In this document: piece after piece, positions 1-8,785 of the stretch
How the letters are laid out: each line of letters starts with the position of its first letter
Position numbering within the stretch: the stretch's first letter is position 1
Source: Pempheris klunzingeri
Taxonomy: Eukaryota; Chordata; Actinopteri; Acropomatiformes; Pempheridae
Direction: 5' to 3'
DNA length: 64,000 nucleotides
Assembly: GCF_042242105.1 (NCBI RefSeq)
Contig: NC_092020.1
Coordinates: forward strand, 9,756,501 to 9,820,500
Made by a program: the position numbers and the translations under genes
Notes under the pieces: generated by a model
The model's input: the letters and a program-made list of their open reading frames with translations, nothing else
The model's database searches: none
What the model was told of the DNA's origin: nothing

Positions 1-112
1 GTATGTGATGAACAACAAGTAAATGTTATCTGTGATGAACAATGAGTAAATGTTATCAGTGATGAACAATGAGCAAATGCTATATGTGATGAACAATGAG
101 CAAATGATCTGC
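1..112 (+). repeat. 27-bp minisatellite block upstream of first U1 copy
   Basis: About four units of the array minisatellite, cut by the window edge. Each unit begins GATGAACAA, contains GCAAATG in the middle and ends near ATCTGT. Members here are of the AACAATGAGCAAATG type rather than the AACAATTAGCAAATG type. Blocks of the same family fill every intergenic gap from the linker to about 120 bp upstream of the next U1. Confidence 0.95.
65..105 (+). promoter_or_regulatory. Candidate distal element: SOX-like and octamer-like sites in the minisatellite
   Basis: Two minisatellite units carry AACAATG (65-71, 92-98), a match to the SOX core, followed after one base by GCAAAT (73-78, 100-105), six of eight bases of the octamer ATGCAAAT. 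They lie about 170 to 130 bp upstream of the first U1, and the minisatellite reaches the -200 to -250 region where vertebrate snRNA genes keep an octamer-containing distal sequence element. No perfect octamer is seen nearby. The role is inferred from position and partial motif match only. Confidence 0.35.
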
Positions 113-115
113 TCC

Positions 116-128
116 GGGGGGCGTGGCC
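116..128 (+). promoter_or_regulatory. GC box (Sp1/KLF-like) of the U1 promoter
   Basis: GGGGGGCGTGGCC lies at -117 to -105 from the RNA start of the first copy and at the same place in every unit. GC boxes of this kind occur in the distal elements of some vertebrate snRNA genes. One base is changed (GGGGGTCG) upstream of the copy at 49489. Confidence 0.5.
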
Positions 129-152
129 GTTTACATGGGCCGGATGGAATTG

Positions 153-175
153 CCTTTTCTCCTGTCCTCCCCCCC
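153..175 (+). promoter_or_regulatory. CT/C-rich tract of the U1 promoter
   Basis: A pyrimidine run starting CCTTTTCTCCT and ending in six or seven C. It comes in linked alleles: CTGTCC with seven C in most copies that follow a type A spacer, CTCTCC with six C in most others, and a CCCACCG form before the copies at 3774, 5572, 18153 and the fragment at 56189. No function is assigned. Confidence 0.4.
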
Positions 176-205
176 GTCAGCCTGGGGTCCCGTGTCTGGG
201 AATGG
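176..205 (+). promoter_or_regulatory. Candidate proximal sequence element (PSE) region
   Basis: Vertebrate U1 genes use a PSE about 40-60 bp upstream, bound by SNAPc, and have no TATA box. In this array bases -57 to -28 (GTCAGCCTGGGG, then TCCCGTGTCTGGGAATGG) are almost invariant. The part CCCGTGTCTGGGAATGG loosely resembles the human U1 PSE as I remember it. The assignment rests mainly on position and conservation; there is no TATA box in the block. Confidence 0.4.
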
Positions 206-232
206 CCTCCAAACCTCTGACACTTGCAACTC

Positions 233-396
233 ATACTTACCTGGCAGGGGAGATACCATGATCAAGAAGGTGGTTCACCCAGAGCGAGGCTCGGCCATTG
301 CACTGCGGCCGTGCTGACCTCTGCGAATTCCCCAAATGTGGGAATCTCGACTGCAAAATTTCTGGTAGTGGGGGACTGCGTTCGCGCTCTCCCCTG
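233..396 (+). ncRNA. RNU1: U1 spliceosomal snRNA, copy 1 (reference description)
   Basis: U1 RNA of the spliceosomal U1 snRNP, which pairs with 5' splice sites in the nucleus. The 164-nt copy starts ATACTTACCTGGCAGGGG, so nt 3-11 (ACTTACCTG) complement the 5' splice site. Stem-loop I has loop GATCAAGAAG (nt 28-37), the U1-70K site, with A33 where human has C. Stem-loop II has the U1A loop ATTGCACTGC (65-74) closed by GGCC/GGCC. Stem-loop III is GAATTCCCC/GTGGGAATC (93-114). The Sm site AATTTCTGG is at 125-133, and stem-loop IV ends in a TTCG loop (149-152) and finishes CCCCTG. Start and end were set by alignment to the human RNA from memory. This copy has the array consensus and is followed by a 653-bp type B unit; counterparts are at 9712 and 21667. 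Confidence 0.98.
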
Positions 397-404
397 ATCG
401 ACAT

Positions 405-417
405 GTCAAAGAGAAGC
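405..417 (+). promoter_or_regulatory. 3'-box-like snRNA 3'-end formation element
   Basis: GTCAAAGAGAAGC begins 9 nt after the RNA 3' end, the usual place for the 3' box that directs Integrator cleavage of Pol II snRNA transcripts (consensus GTTT-N-AAARNNAGA). The fit is partial. Across the array it has three forms: AAAGAGAAG (most), AAAAAGAAG (for example after the copies at 886, 1404, 7941, 10365) and AAAGAGAGG (after 3774, 5572, 18153). Confidence 0.6.
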
Positions 418-425
418 AAGATATT

Positions 426-438
426 CTAGCGGGGCTAG
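426..438. other. Small inverted repeat downstream of the 3' box
   Basis: CTAGC (426-430) and GCTAG (434-438) flank three G. In many type A units the middle reads CCGGG instead of CGGGG, giving an almost perfect 13-bp palindrome CTAGCCGGGCTAG. It lies about 30 bp past the RNA end in every unit. Function unknown. Confidence 0.5.
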
Positions 439-483
439 TCTGTTGAGTACTGATTTCTCGTCTCCAAGTTCTGTCCGCAAAGT

Positions 484-756
484 GGTGATGAACAATTAGC
501 AAATGTTATCTGTGATGAACAATTCGCAAATGTTGTATGTGATGAACAATTAGCAAATGCTATGTGTGATGAACAATGAGCAAATGTTATCTGTGATGTT
601 GTATGTGATGAACAACAAGTAAATGTTATCTGTGATGAACAATGAGTAAATGTTATCAGTGATGAACAATGAGCAAATGCTATATGTGATGAACAATTAG
701 CAAATGTTATCTGTGATGAACAATTAGCAAATGTTATCTGTGATGAACAATGAGCA
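484..756 (+). repeat. 27-bp minisatellite block, type B spacer example
   Basis: About ten units between copies 1 and 2. One unit is shortened at about 597-603, where TGTGATG runs directly into TTGTATGTGATG; this same internal deletion marks most type B blocks. On the minus strand the 27-bp unit has no stop in one frame, so it reads as a nine-residue repeat. Confidence 0.95.
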
Positions 757-885
757 AATGATCTGCTCCGGGGGGCGTGGCCGTTTACATGGGCCGGATG
801 GAATTGCCTTTTCTCCTCTCCTCCCCCCGTCAGCCTGGGGTCCCGTGTCTGGGAATGGCCTCCAAACCTCTGACACTTGCAACTC

Positions 886-1049
886 ATACTTACCTGGCAG
901 GGGAGATACCATGATCAAGAAGGTGGTTCACCCAGAGCGAGGCTCGGCCATTGCACTGCGGCCGTGCTGACCTCTGCGAATTCCCCAAATGTGGGAATCT
1001 CGACTGCAAAATTTCTGGTAGTGGGGGACTGCGTTCGCGCTCTCCCCTG
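886..1049 (+). ncRNA. RNU1: U1 snRNA, copy 2
   Basis: Consensus RNA. Its downstream linker reads TCTGCAAAG and the first minisatellite unit has ATTACC, marks shared only with the copies at 10365 and 22320. Followed by a 518-bp unit. Confidence 0.97.
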
Positions 1050-1403
1050 ATCGACATGTCAAAAAGAAGCAAGATATTCTAGCGGGGCTAGTCTGTTGAG
1101 TACTGATTTCTCGTCTCCAAGTTCTGTCTGCAAAGTGGTGATGAACAATTACCAAATGTTATCTGTGATGAACAATTCGCAAATGTTGTATGTGATGAAC
1201 AATTAGCAAATGCTATGTGTGATGAACAATTAGCAAATGTTATCTGTGATGTTGTATGTGATGAACAACAAGTAAATGTTCTGCTCCGGGGGGCGTGGCC
1301 GTTTACATGGGCCGGATGGAATTGCCTTTTCTCCTCTCCTCCCCCCGTCAGCCTGGGGTCCCGTGTCTGGGAATGGCCTCCAAACCTCTGACACTTGCAA
1401 CTC

Positions 1404-1567
1404 ATACTTACCTGGCAGGGGAGATACCATGATCAAGAAGGTGGTTCACCCAGAGCGAGGCTCGGCCATTGCACTGCGGCCGTGCTGACCTCTGCGAATT
1501 CCCCAAATGTGGGAATCTCGACTGCAAAATTTCTGGTAGTGGGGGACTGCGTCCGCGCTCTCCCCTG
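1404..1567 (+). ncRNA. RNU1: U1 snRNA, copy 3 (U150C, UCCG loop)
   Basis: Stem-loop IV tetraloop is TCCG instead of TTCG. The same change is in the copies at 10883 and 22838, its counterparts in the long-range duplication. Confidence 0.97.
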
Positions 1568-2056
1568 ATCGACATGTCAAAAAGAAGCAAGATATTCTAG
1601 CGGGGCTAGTCTGTTGAGTACTGATTTCTCGTCTCCAAGTTCTGTCCGCAAAGTGGTGATGAACAATTAGCAAATGTTATCTGTGATGAACAATTCGCAA
1701 ATGTTGTATGTGATGAACAATTAGCAAATGCTATGTGTGATGAACAATGAGCAAATGTTATCTGTGATGTTGTATGTGATGAACAACAAGTAAATGTTAT
1801 CTGTGATGAACAATGAGTAAATGTTATCAGTGATGAACAATGAGCAAATGCTATATGTGATGAACAATTAGCAAATGTTATCTGTGATGAACAATTAGCA
1901 AATGTTATCTGTGATGAACAATGAGCAAATGATCTGCTCCGGGGGGCGTGGCCGTTTACATGGGCTGGATGGAATTGCCTTTTCTCCTCTCCTCCCCCCG
2001 TCAGCCTGGGGTCCCGTGTCTGGGAATGGCCTCCAAACCTCTGACACTTGCAACTC

Positions 2057-2220
2057 ATACTTACCTGGCAGGGGAGATACCATGATCAAGAAGGTGGTTC
2101 ACCCAGAGCGAGGCTCGGCCATTGCACTGCGGCCGTGCTGACCTCTGCGAATTCCCCAAATGTGGGAATCTCGACTGCAAAATTTCTGGTAGTGGGGGAC
2201 TGCGTTCGCGCTCTCCCCTG
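2057..2220 (+). ncRNA. RNU1: U1 snRNA, copy 4
   Basis: Consensus RNA; promoter has GGGCTGG for GGGCCGG. Followed by a 545-bp type A unit. Counterparts at 11536 and 23491. Confidence 0.97.
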
Positions 2221-2292
2221 ATCGACATGTCAAAGAGAAGCAAGATATTCTAGCGGGGCTAGTCTGTTGAGTACTGATTTCTCGTCTCCAAG

Positions 2293-2314
2293 TTCTGTTG
2301 CGGATAGAACAGAA
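2293..2314. other. Hairpin linker that defines type A spacers
   Basis: TTCTGTT (2293-2299) and AACAGAA (2308-2314) form a perfect 7-bp inverted repeat around an 8-nt loop GCGGATAG. Type B linkers read TTCTGTCCGCAAAG and are 11 bp shorter. The hairpin occurs in the 545-bp units and is a reliable unit marker; no function is known. Confidence 0.8.
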
Positions 2315-2601
2315 AAGTGGTGATGAACAATTAGCAAATGTTATCTGTGATGAACAATTAGCAAATGTTGTATGTGATGAACAACAAGTAAATGTTATCT
2401 GTGATGAACAATGAGTAAATGTTATCAGTGATGAACAATGAGCAAATGCTATATGTGATGAACAATGAGCAAATGATCTGCTCCGGGGGGCGTGGCCGTT
2501 TACATGGGCCGGATGGAATTGCCTTTTCTCCTGTCCTCCCCCCCGTCAGCCTGGGGTCCCGTGTCTGGGAATGGCCTCCAAACCTCTGACACTTGCAACT
2601 C

Positions 2602-2765
2602 ATACTTACCTGGCAGGGGAGATACCATGATCAAGAAGGTGGTTCACCCAGAGCGAGGCTCGGCCATTGCACTGCGGCCGTGCTGACCTCTGCGAATTCC
2701 CCAAATGTGGGAATCTCGACTGCAAAATTTCTGGTAGTGGGGGACTGCGTTCGCGCTCTCCCCTG
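2602..2765 (+). ncRNA. RNU1: U1 snRNA, copy 5
   Basis: Consensus RNA, second of two successive type A units. Counterparts at 12081 and 24036. Confidence 0.97.
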
Positions 2766-3146
2766 ATCGACATGTCAAAGAGAAGCAAGATATTCTAGCC
2801 GGGCTAGTCTGTTGAGTACTGATTTCTCGTCTCCAAGTTCTGTTGCGGATAGAACAGAAAAGTGGTGATGAACAATTAGCAAATGTTATCTGTGATGAAC
2901 AATTAGCAAATGTTGTATGTGATGAACAACAAGTAAATGTTATCTGTGATGAACAATGAGTAAATGTTATCAGTGATGAACAATGAGCAAATGCTATATG
3001 TGATGAACAATGAGCAAATGATCTGCTCCGGGGGGCGTGGCCGTTTACATGGGCCGGATGGAATTGCCTTTTCTCCTGTCCTCCCCCCCGTCAGCCTGGG
3101 GTCCCGTGTCTGGGAATGGCCTCCAAACCTCTGACACTTGCAACTC

Positions 3147-3310
3147 ATACTTACCTGGCAGGGGAGATACCATGATCAAGAAGGTGGTTCACCCAGAGCG
3201 AGGCTCGGCCATTGCACTGCGGCCGTGCTGACCTCTGCGAATTCCCCAAATGTGGGAATCTCGACTGCAAAATTTCTGGTAGTGGGGGACTGCGTTCGCG
3301 CTCTCCCCTG
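3147..3310 (+). ncRNA. RNU1: U1 snRNA, copy 6
   Basis: Consensus RNA. Upstream context matches the copies at 12626 and 24581, but the 627-bp unit after it matches the one after 4945, so a duplication joint lies in or near this unit. Confidence 0.97.
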
Positions 3311-3773
3311 ATCGACATGTCAAAGAGAAGCAAGATATTCTAGCGGGGCTAGTCTGTTGAGTACTGATTTCTCGTCTCCAAGTTCTGTCCGCAAAGTGGT
3401 GATGAACAATTAGCAAATGTTATCTGTGATGAACAATTCGCAAATGTTGTATGTGATGAACAATTAGCAAATGCTATGTGTGATGAACAATTAGCAAATG
3501 TTATCTGTGATGTTGTATGTGATGAACAACAAGTAAATGTTATCTGTGATGAACAATGAGTAAATGTTATCAGTGATGAACAATGAGCAAATGCTATATG
3601 TGATGAACAATTAGCAAATGTTATCTGTGATGAACAATTAGCAAATGATCTGCTCCGGGGGGCGTGGCCGTTTACATGGGCCGGATGGAATTGCCTTTTC
3701 TCCTCTCCTCCCCACCGTCAGCCTGGGGTCCCGTGTCTGGGAATGGCCTCCAAACCTCTGACACTTGCAACTC

Positions 3774-3937
3774 ATACTTACCTGGCAGGGGAGATACCAT
3801 GATCAAGAAGGTGGTTCACCCAGAGCGAGGCTCGGCCATTGCACTGCGGCCGTGCTGACCTCTGCGAATTCCCCAAATGTGGGAATCTCGACTGCAAAAT
3901 TTCTGGTAGTGGGGGACTGCGTTCGCGCTCTCCCCTG
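3774..3937 (+). ncRNA. RNU1: U1 snRNA, copy 7
   Basis: Consensus RNA with the CCCACCG promoter allele and the AAAGAGAGG 3' box, shared with 5572 and 18153. Followed by a 518-bp unit. Confidence 0.97.
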
Positions 3938-4291
3938 ATCGACATGTCAAAGAGAGGCAAGATATTCTAGCGGGGCTAGTCTGTTGAGTACTGATTTCTC
4001 GTCTCCAAGTTCTGTCCGCAAAGTGGTGATGAACAATTAGCAAATGTTATCTGTGATGAACAATTCGCAAATGTTGTATGTGATGAACAATTAGCAAATG
4101 CTATGTGTGATGAACAATTAGCAAATGTTATCTGTGATGTTGTATGTGATGAACAACAAGTAAATGTTCTGCTCCGGGGGGCGTGGCCGTTTACATGGGC
4201 CGGATGGAATTGCCTTTTCTCCTCTCCTCCCCCCGTCAGCCTGGGGTCCCGTGTCTGGGAATGGCCTCCAAACCTCTGACACTTGCAACTC

Positions 4292-4455
4292 ATACTTACC
4301 TGGCAGGGGAGATACCTAGATCAAGAAGGTGGTTCACCCAGAGTGAGGCTCGGCCATTGCACTGCGGCCGTGCTGACCTCTGCGAATTCCCCAAATGTGG
4401 GAATCTCGACTGCAAAATTTCTGGTAGTGGGGGACTGCGTTCGCGCTCTCCCCTG
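4292..4455 (+). ncRNA. RNU1: U1 snRNA, copy 8 (A26U, U27A, C53U)
   Basis: Reads GATACCTAGATCAAG where the consensus has GATACCATGATCAAG, plus GAGTGAGG for GAGCGAGG. The AT to TA swap lies beside the U1-70K loop. Same variant at 6090, 16873 and 18671. Confidence 0.97.
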
Positions 4456-4944
4456 ATCGACATGTCAAAGAGAAGCAAGATATTCTAGCGGGGCTAGTCT
4501 GTTGAGTACTGATTTCTCGTCTCCAAGTTCTGTCCGCAAAGTGGTGATGAACAATTAGCAAATGTTATCTGTGATGAACAATTCGCAAATGTTGTATGTG
4601 ATGAACAATTAGCAAATGCTATGTGTGATGAACAATTAGCAAATGTTATCTGTGATGTTGTATGTGATGAACAACAAGTAAATGTTATCTGTGATGAACA
4701 ATGAGTAAATGTTATCAGTGATGAACAATGAGCAAATGCTATATGTGATGAACAATTAGCAAATGTTATCTGTGATGAACAATTAGCAAATGTTATCTGT
4801 GATGAACAATGAGCAAATGATCTGCTCCGGGGGGCGTGGCCGTTTACATGGGCCGGATGGAATTGCCTTTTCTCCTCTCCTCCCCCCGTCAGCCTGGGGT
4901 CCCGTGTCTGGGAATGGCCTCCAAACCTCTGACACTTGCAACTC

Positions 4945-5108
4945 ATACTTACCTGGCAGGGGAGATACCATGATCAAGAAGGTGGTTCACCCAGAGCGAG
5001 GCTCGGCCATTGCACTGCGGCCGTGCTGACCTCTGCGAATTCCCCAAATGTGGGAATCTCGACTGCAAAATTTCTGGTAGTGGGGGACTGCGTTCGCGCT
5101 CTCCCCTG
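4945..5108 (+). ncRNA. RNU1: U1 snRNA, copy 9
   Basis: Consensus RNA; starts the second of two 1798-bp three-gene blocks (3147 and 4945). Long-range counterpart at 17526. Confidence 0.97.
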
Positions 5109-5571
5109 ATCGACATGTCAAAGAGAAGCAAGATATTCTAGCGGGGCTAGTCTGTTGAGTACTGATTTCTCGTCTCCAAGTTCTGTCCGCAAAGTGGTGA
5201 TGAACAATTAGCAAATGTTATCTGTGATGAACAATTCGCAAATGTTGTATGTGATGAACAATTAGCAAATGCTATGTGTGATGAACAATTAGCAAATGTT
5301 ATCTGTGATGTTGTATGTGATGAACAACAAGTAAATGTTATCTGTGATGAACAATGAGTAAATGTTATCAGTGATGAACAATGAGCAAATGCTATATGTG
5401 ATGAACAATTAGCAAATGTTATCTGTGATGAACAATTAGCAAATGATCTGCTCCGGGGGGCGTGGCCGTTTACATGGGCCGGATGGAATTGCCTTTTCTC
5501 CTCTCCTCCCCACCGTCAGCCTGGGGTCCCGTGTCTGGGAATGGCCTCCAAACCTCTGACACTTGCAACTC

Positions 5572-5735
5572 ATACTTACCTGGCAGGGGAGATACCATGA
5601 TCAAGAAGGTGGTTCACCCAGAGCGAGGCTCGGCCATTGCACTGCGGCCGTGCTGACCTCTGCGAATTCCCCAAATGTGGGAATCTCGACTGCAAAATTT
5701 CTGGTAGTGGGGGACTGCGTTCGCGCTCTCCCCTG
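5572..5735 (+). ncRNA. RNU1: U1 snRNA, copy 10
   Basis: Consensus RNA with the CCCACCG promoter and AAAGAGAGG 3' box; duplicates 3774 (1798 bp away). Long-range counterpart at 18153. Confidence 0.97.
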
Positions 5736-6089
5736 ATCGACATGTCAAAGAGAGGCAAGATATTCTAGCGGGGCTAGTCTGTTGAGTACTGATTTCTCGT
5801 CTCCAAGTTCTGTCCGCAAAGTGGTGATGAACAATTAGCAAATGTTATCTGTGATGAACAATTCGCAAATGTTGTATGTGATGAACAATTAGCAAATGCT
5901 ATGTGTGATGAACAATTAGCAAATGTTATCTGTGATGTTGTATGTGATGAACAACAAGTAAATGTTCTGCTCCGGGGGGCGTGGCCGTTTACATGGGCCG
6001 GATGGAATTGCCTTTTCTCCTCTCCTCCCCCCGTCAGCCTGGGGTCCCGTGTCTGGGAATGGCCTCCAAACCTCTGACACTTGCAACTC

Positions 6090-6253
6090 ATACTTACCTG
6101 GCAGGGGAGATACCTAGATCAAGAAGGTGGTTCACCCAGAGTGAGGCTCGGCCATTGCACTGCGGCCGTGCTGACCTCTGCGAATTCCCCAAATGTGGGA
6201 ATCTCGACTGCAAAATTTCTGGTAGTGGGGGACTGCGTTCGCGCTCTCCCCTG
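6090..6253 (+). ncRNA. RNU1: U1 snRNA, copy 11 (A26U, U27A, C53U)
   Basis: Stem-loop I variant identical to the copy at 4292. Long-range counterpart at 18671. Confidence 0.97.
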
Positions 6254-6742
6254 ATCGACATGTCAAAGAGAAGCAAGATATTCTAGCGGGGCTAGTCTGT
6301 TGAGTACTGATTTCTCGTCTCCAAGTTCTGTCCGCAAAGTGGTGATGAACAATTAGCAAATGTTATCTGTGATGAACAATTCGCAAATGTTGTATGTGAT
6401 GAACAATTAGCAAATGCTATGTGTGATGAACAATTAGCAAATGTTATCTGTGATGTTGTATGTGATGAACAACAAGTAAATGTTATCTGTGATGAACAAT
6501 GAGTAAATGTTATCAGTGATGAACAATGAGCAAATGCTATATGTGATGAACAATTAGCAAATGTTATCTGTGATGAACAATTAGCAAATGTTATCTGTGA
6601 TGAACAATGAGCAAATGATCTGCTCCGGGGGGCGTGGCCGTTTACATGGGCCGGATGGAATTGCCTTTTCTCCTCTCCTCCCCCCGTCAGCCTGGGGTCC
6701 CGTGTCTGGGAATGGCCTCCAAACCTCTGACACTTGCAACTC

Positions 6743-6906
6743 ATACTTACCTGGCAGGGGAGATACCATGATCAAGAAGGTGGTTCACCCAGAGCGAGGC
6801 TCGGCCATTGCACTGCGGCCGTGCTGACCTCTGCGAATTCCCCAAATGTGGGAATCTCGACTGCAAAATTTCTGGTAGTGGGGGACTGCGTTCGCGCTCT
6901 CCCCTG
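6743..6906 (+). ncRNA. RNU1: U1 snRNA, copy 12
   Basis: Consensus RNA, followed by a 545-bp type A unit with the CCGGG palindrome. Counterpart at 19324. Confidence 0.97.
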
Positions 6907-7287
6907 ATCGACATGTCAAAGAGAAGCAAGATATTCTAGCCGGGCTAGTCTGTTGAGTACTGATTTCTCGTCTCCAAGTTCTGTTGCGGATAGAACAGAA
7001 AAGTGGTGATGAACAATTAGCAAATGTTATCTGTGATGAACAATTAGCAAATGTTGTATGTGATGAACAACAAGTAAATGTTATCTGTGATGAACAATGA
7101 GTAAATGTTATCAGTGATGAACAATGAGCAAATGCTATATGTGATGAACAATGAGCAAATGATCTGCTCCGGGGGGCGTGGCCGTTTACATGGGCCGGAT
7201 GGAATTGCCTTTTCTCCTGTCCTCCCCCCCGTCAGCCTGGGGTCCCGTGTCTGGGAATGGCCTCCAAACCTCTGACACTTGCAACTC

Positions 7288-7451
7288 ATACTTACCTGGC
7301 AGGGGAGATACCATGATCAAGAAGGTGGTTCACCCAGAGCGAGGCTCGGCCATTGCACTGCGGCCGTGCTGACCTCTGCGAATTCCCCAAATGTGGGAAT
7401 CTCGACTGCAAAATTTCTGGTAGTGGGGGACTGCGTTCGCGCTCTCCCCTG
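7288..7451 (+). ncRNA. RNU1: U1 snRNA, copy 13
   Basis: Consensus RNA, followed by a 653-bp type B unit. Counterpart at 19869. Confidence 0.97.
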
Positions 7452-7940
7452 ATCGACATGTCAAAGAGAAGCAAGATATTCTAGCGGGGCTAGTCTGTTG
7501 AGTACTGATTTCTCGTCTCCAAGTTCTGTCCGCAAAGTGGTGATGAACAATTAGCAAATGTTATCTGTGATGAACAATTCGCAAATGTTGTATGTGATGA
7601 ACAATTAGCAAATGCTATGTGTGATGAACAATGAGCAAATGTTATCTGTGATGTTGTATGTGATGAACAACAAGTAAATGTTATCTGTGATGAACAATGA
7701 GTAAATGTTATCAGTGATGAACAATGAGCAAATGCTATATGTGATGAACAATTAGCAAATGTTATCTGTGATGAACAATTAGCAAATGTTATCTGTGATG
7801 AACAATGAGCAAATGATCTGCTCCGGGGGGCGTGGCCGTTTACATGGGCCGGATGGAATTGCCTTTTCTCCTCTCCTCCCCCCGTCAGCCTGGGGTCCCG
7901 TGTCTGGGAATGGCCTCCAAACCTCTGACACTTGCAACTC

Positions 7941-8104
7941 ATACTTACCTGGCAGGGGAGATACCATGATCAAGAAGGTGGTTCACCCAGAGCGAGGCTC
8001 GGCCATTGCACTGCGGCCGTGCTGACCTCTGCGAATTCCCCAAATGTGGGAATCTCGACTGCAAAATTTCTGGTAGTGGGGGACTGCGTTCGCGCTCTCC
8101 CCTG
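7941..8104 (+). ncRNA. RNU1: U1 snRNA, copy 14
   Basis: Consensus RNA with the AAAAAGAAG 3' box. The 681-bp unit after it, together with copy 15, was reduced to a 600-bp fused unit in the other long repeat (after 20522). Confidence 0.97.
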
Positions 8105-8621
8105 ATCGACATGTCAAAAAGAAGCAAGATATTCTAGCGGGGCTAGTCTGTTGAGTACTGATTTCTCGTCTCCAAGTTCTGTCCGCAAAGTGGTGATGAA
8201 CAATTAGCAAATGTTATCTGTGATGAACAATTCGCAAATGTTGTATGTGATGAACAATTAGCAAATGCTATGTGTGATGAACAATTAGCAAATGTTATCT
8301 GTGATGTTGTATGTGATGAACAACAAGTAAATGTTATCTGTGATGAACAATGAGTAAATGTTATCAGTGATGAACAATGAGCAAATGCTATATGTGATGA
8401 ACAATTAGCAAATGTTATCTGTGATGAACAATTAGCAAATGTTATCTGTGATGAACAATTAGCAAATGTTATCTGTGATGAACAATGAGCAAATGATCTG
8501 CTCCGGGGGGCGTGGCCGTTTACATGGGCTGGATGGAATTGCCTTTTCTCCTGTCCTCCCCCCCGTCAGCCTGGGGTCCCGTGTCTGGGAATGGCCTCCA
8601 AACCTCTGACACTTGCAACTC

Positions 8622-8785
8622 ATACTTACCTGGCAGGGGAGATACCATGATCAAGAAGGTGGTTCACCCAGAGCGAGGCTCGGCCATTGCACTGCGGCCG
8701 TGCTGACCTCTGCGAATTCCCCAAATGTGGGAATCTCGACTGCAAAATTTCTGGTAGTGGGGGACTGCGTTCGCGCTCTCCCCTG
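8622..8785 (+). ncRNA. RNU1: U1 snRNA, copy 15
   Basis: Consensus RNA with GGGCTGG promoter allele. This gene has no counterpart in the second 12-kb repeat, where 626 bp are missing. Confidence 0.97.

Noticed and set aside
237-419. 60-, 64-, 75- and 79-codon frames over every U1 copy, both strands
   Set aside because: They are the same translations repeated about 90 times and lie on a structural RNA. Changes in stems are matched at RNA level, not at codon level.
484-756. CRISPR-like array of short repeats
   Set aside because: Repeats are contiguous 27-bp members with no unique spacers, in a vertebrate nuclear context.
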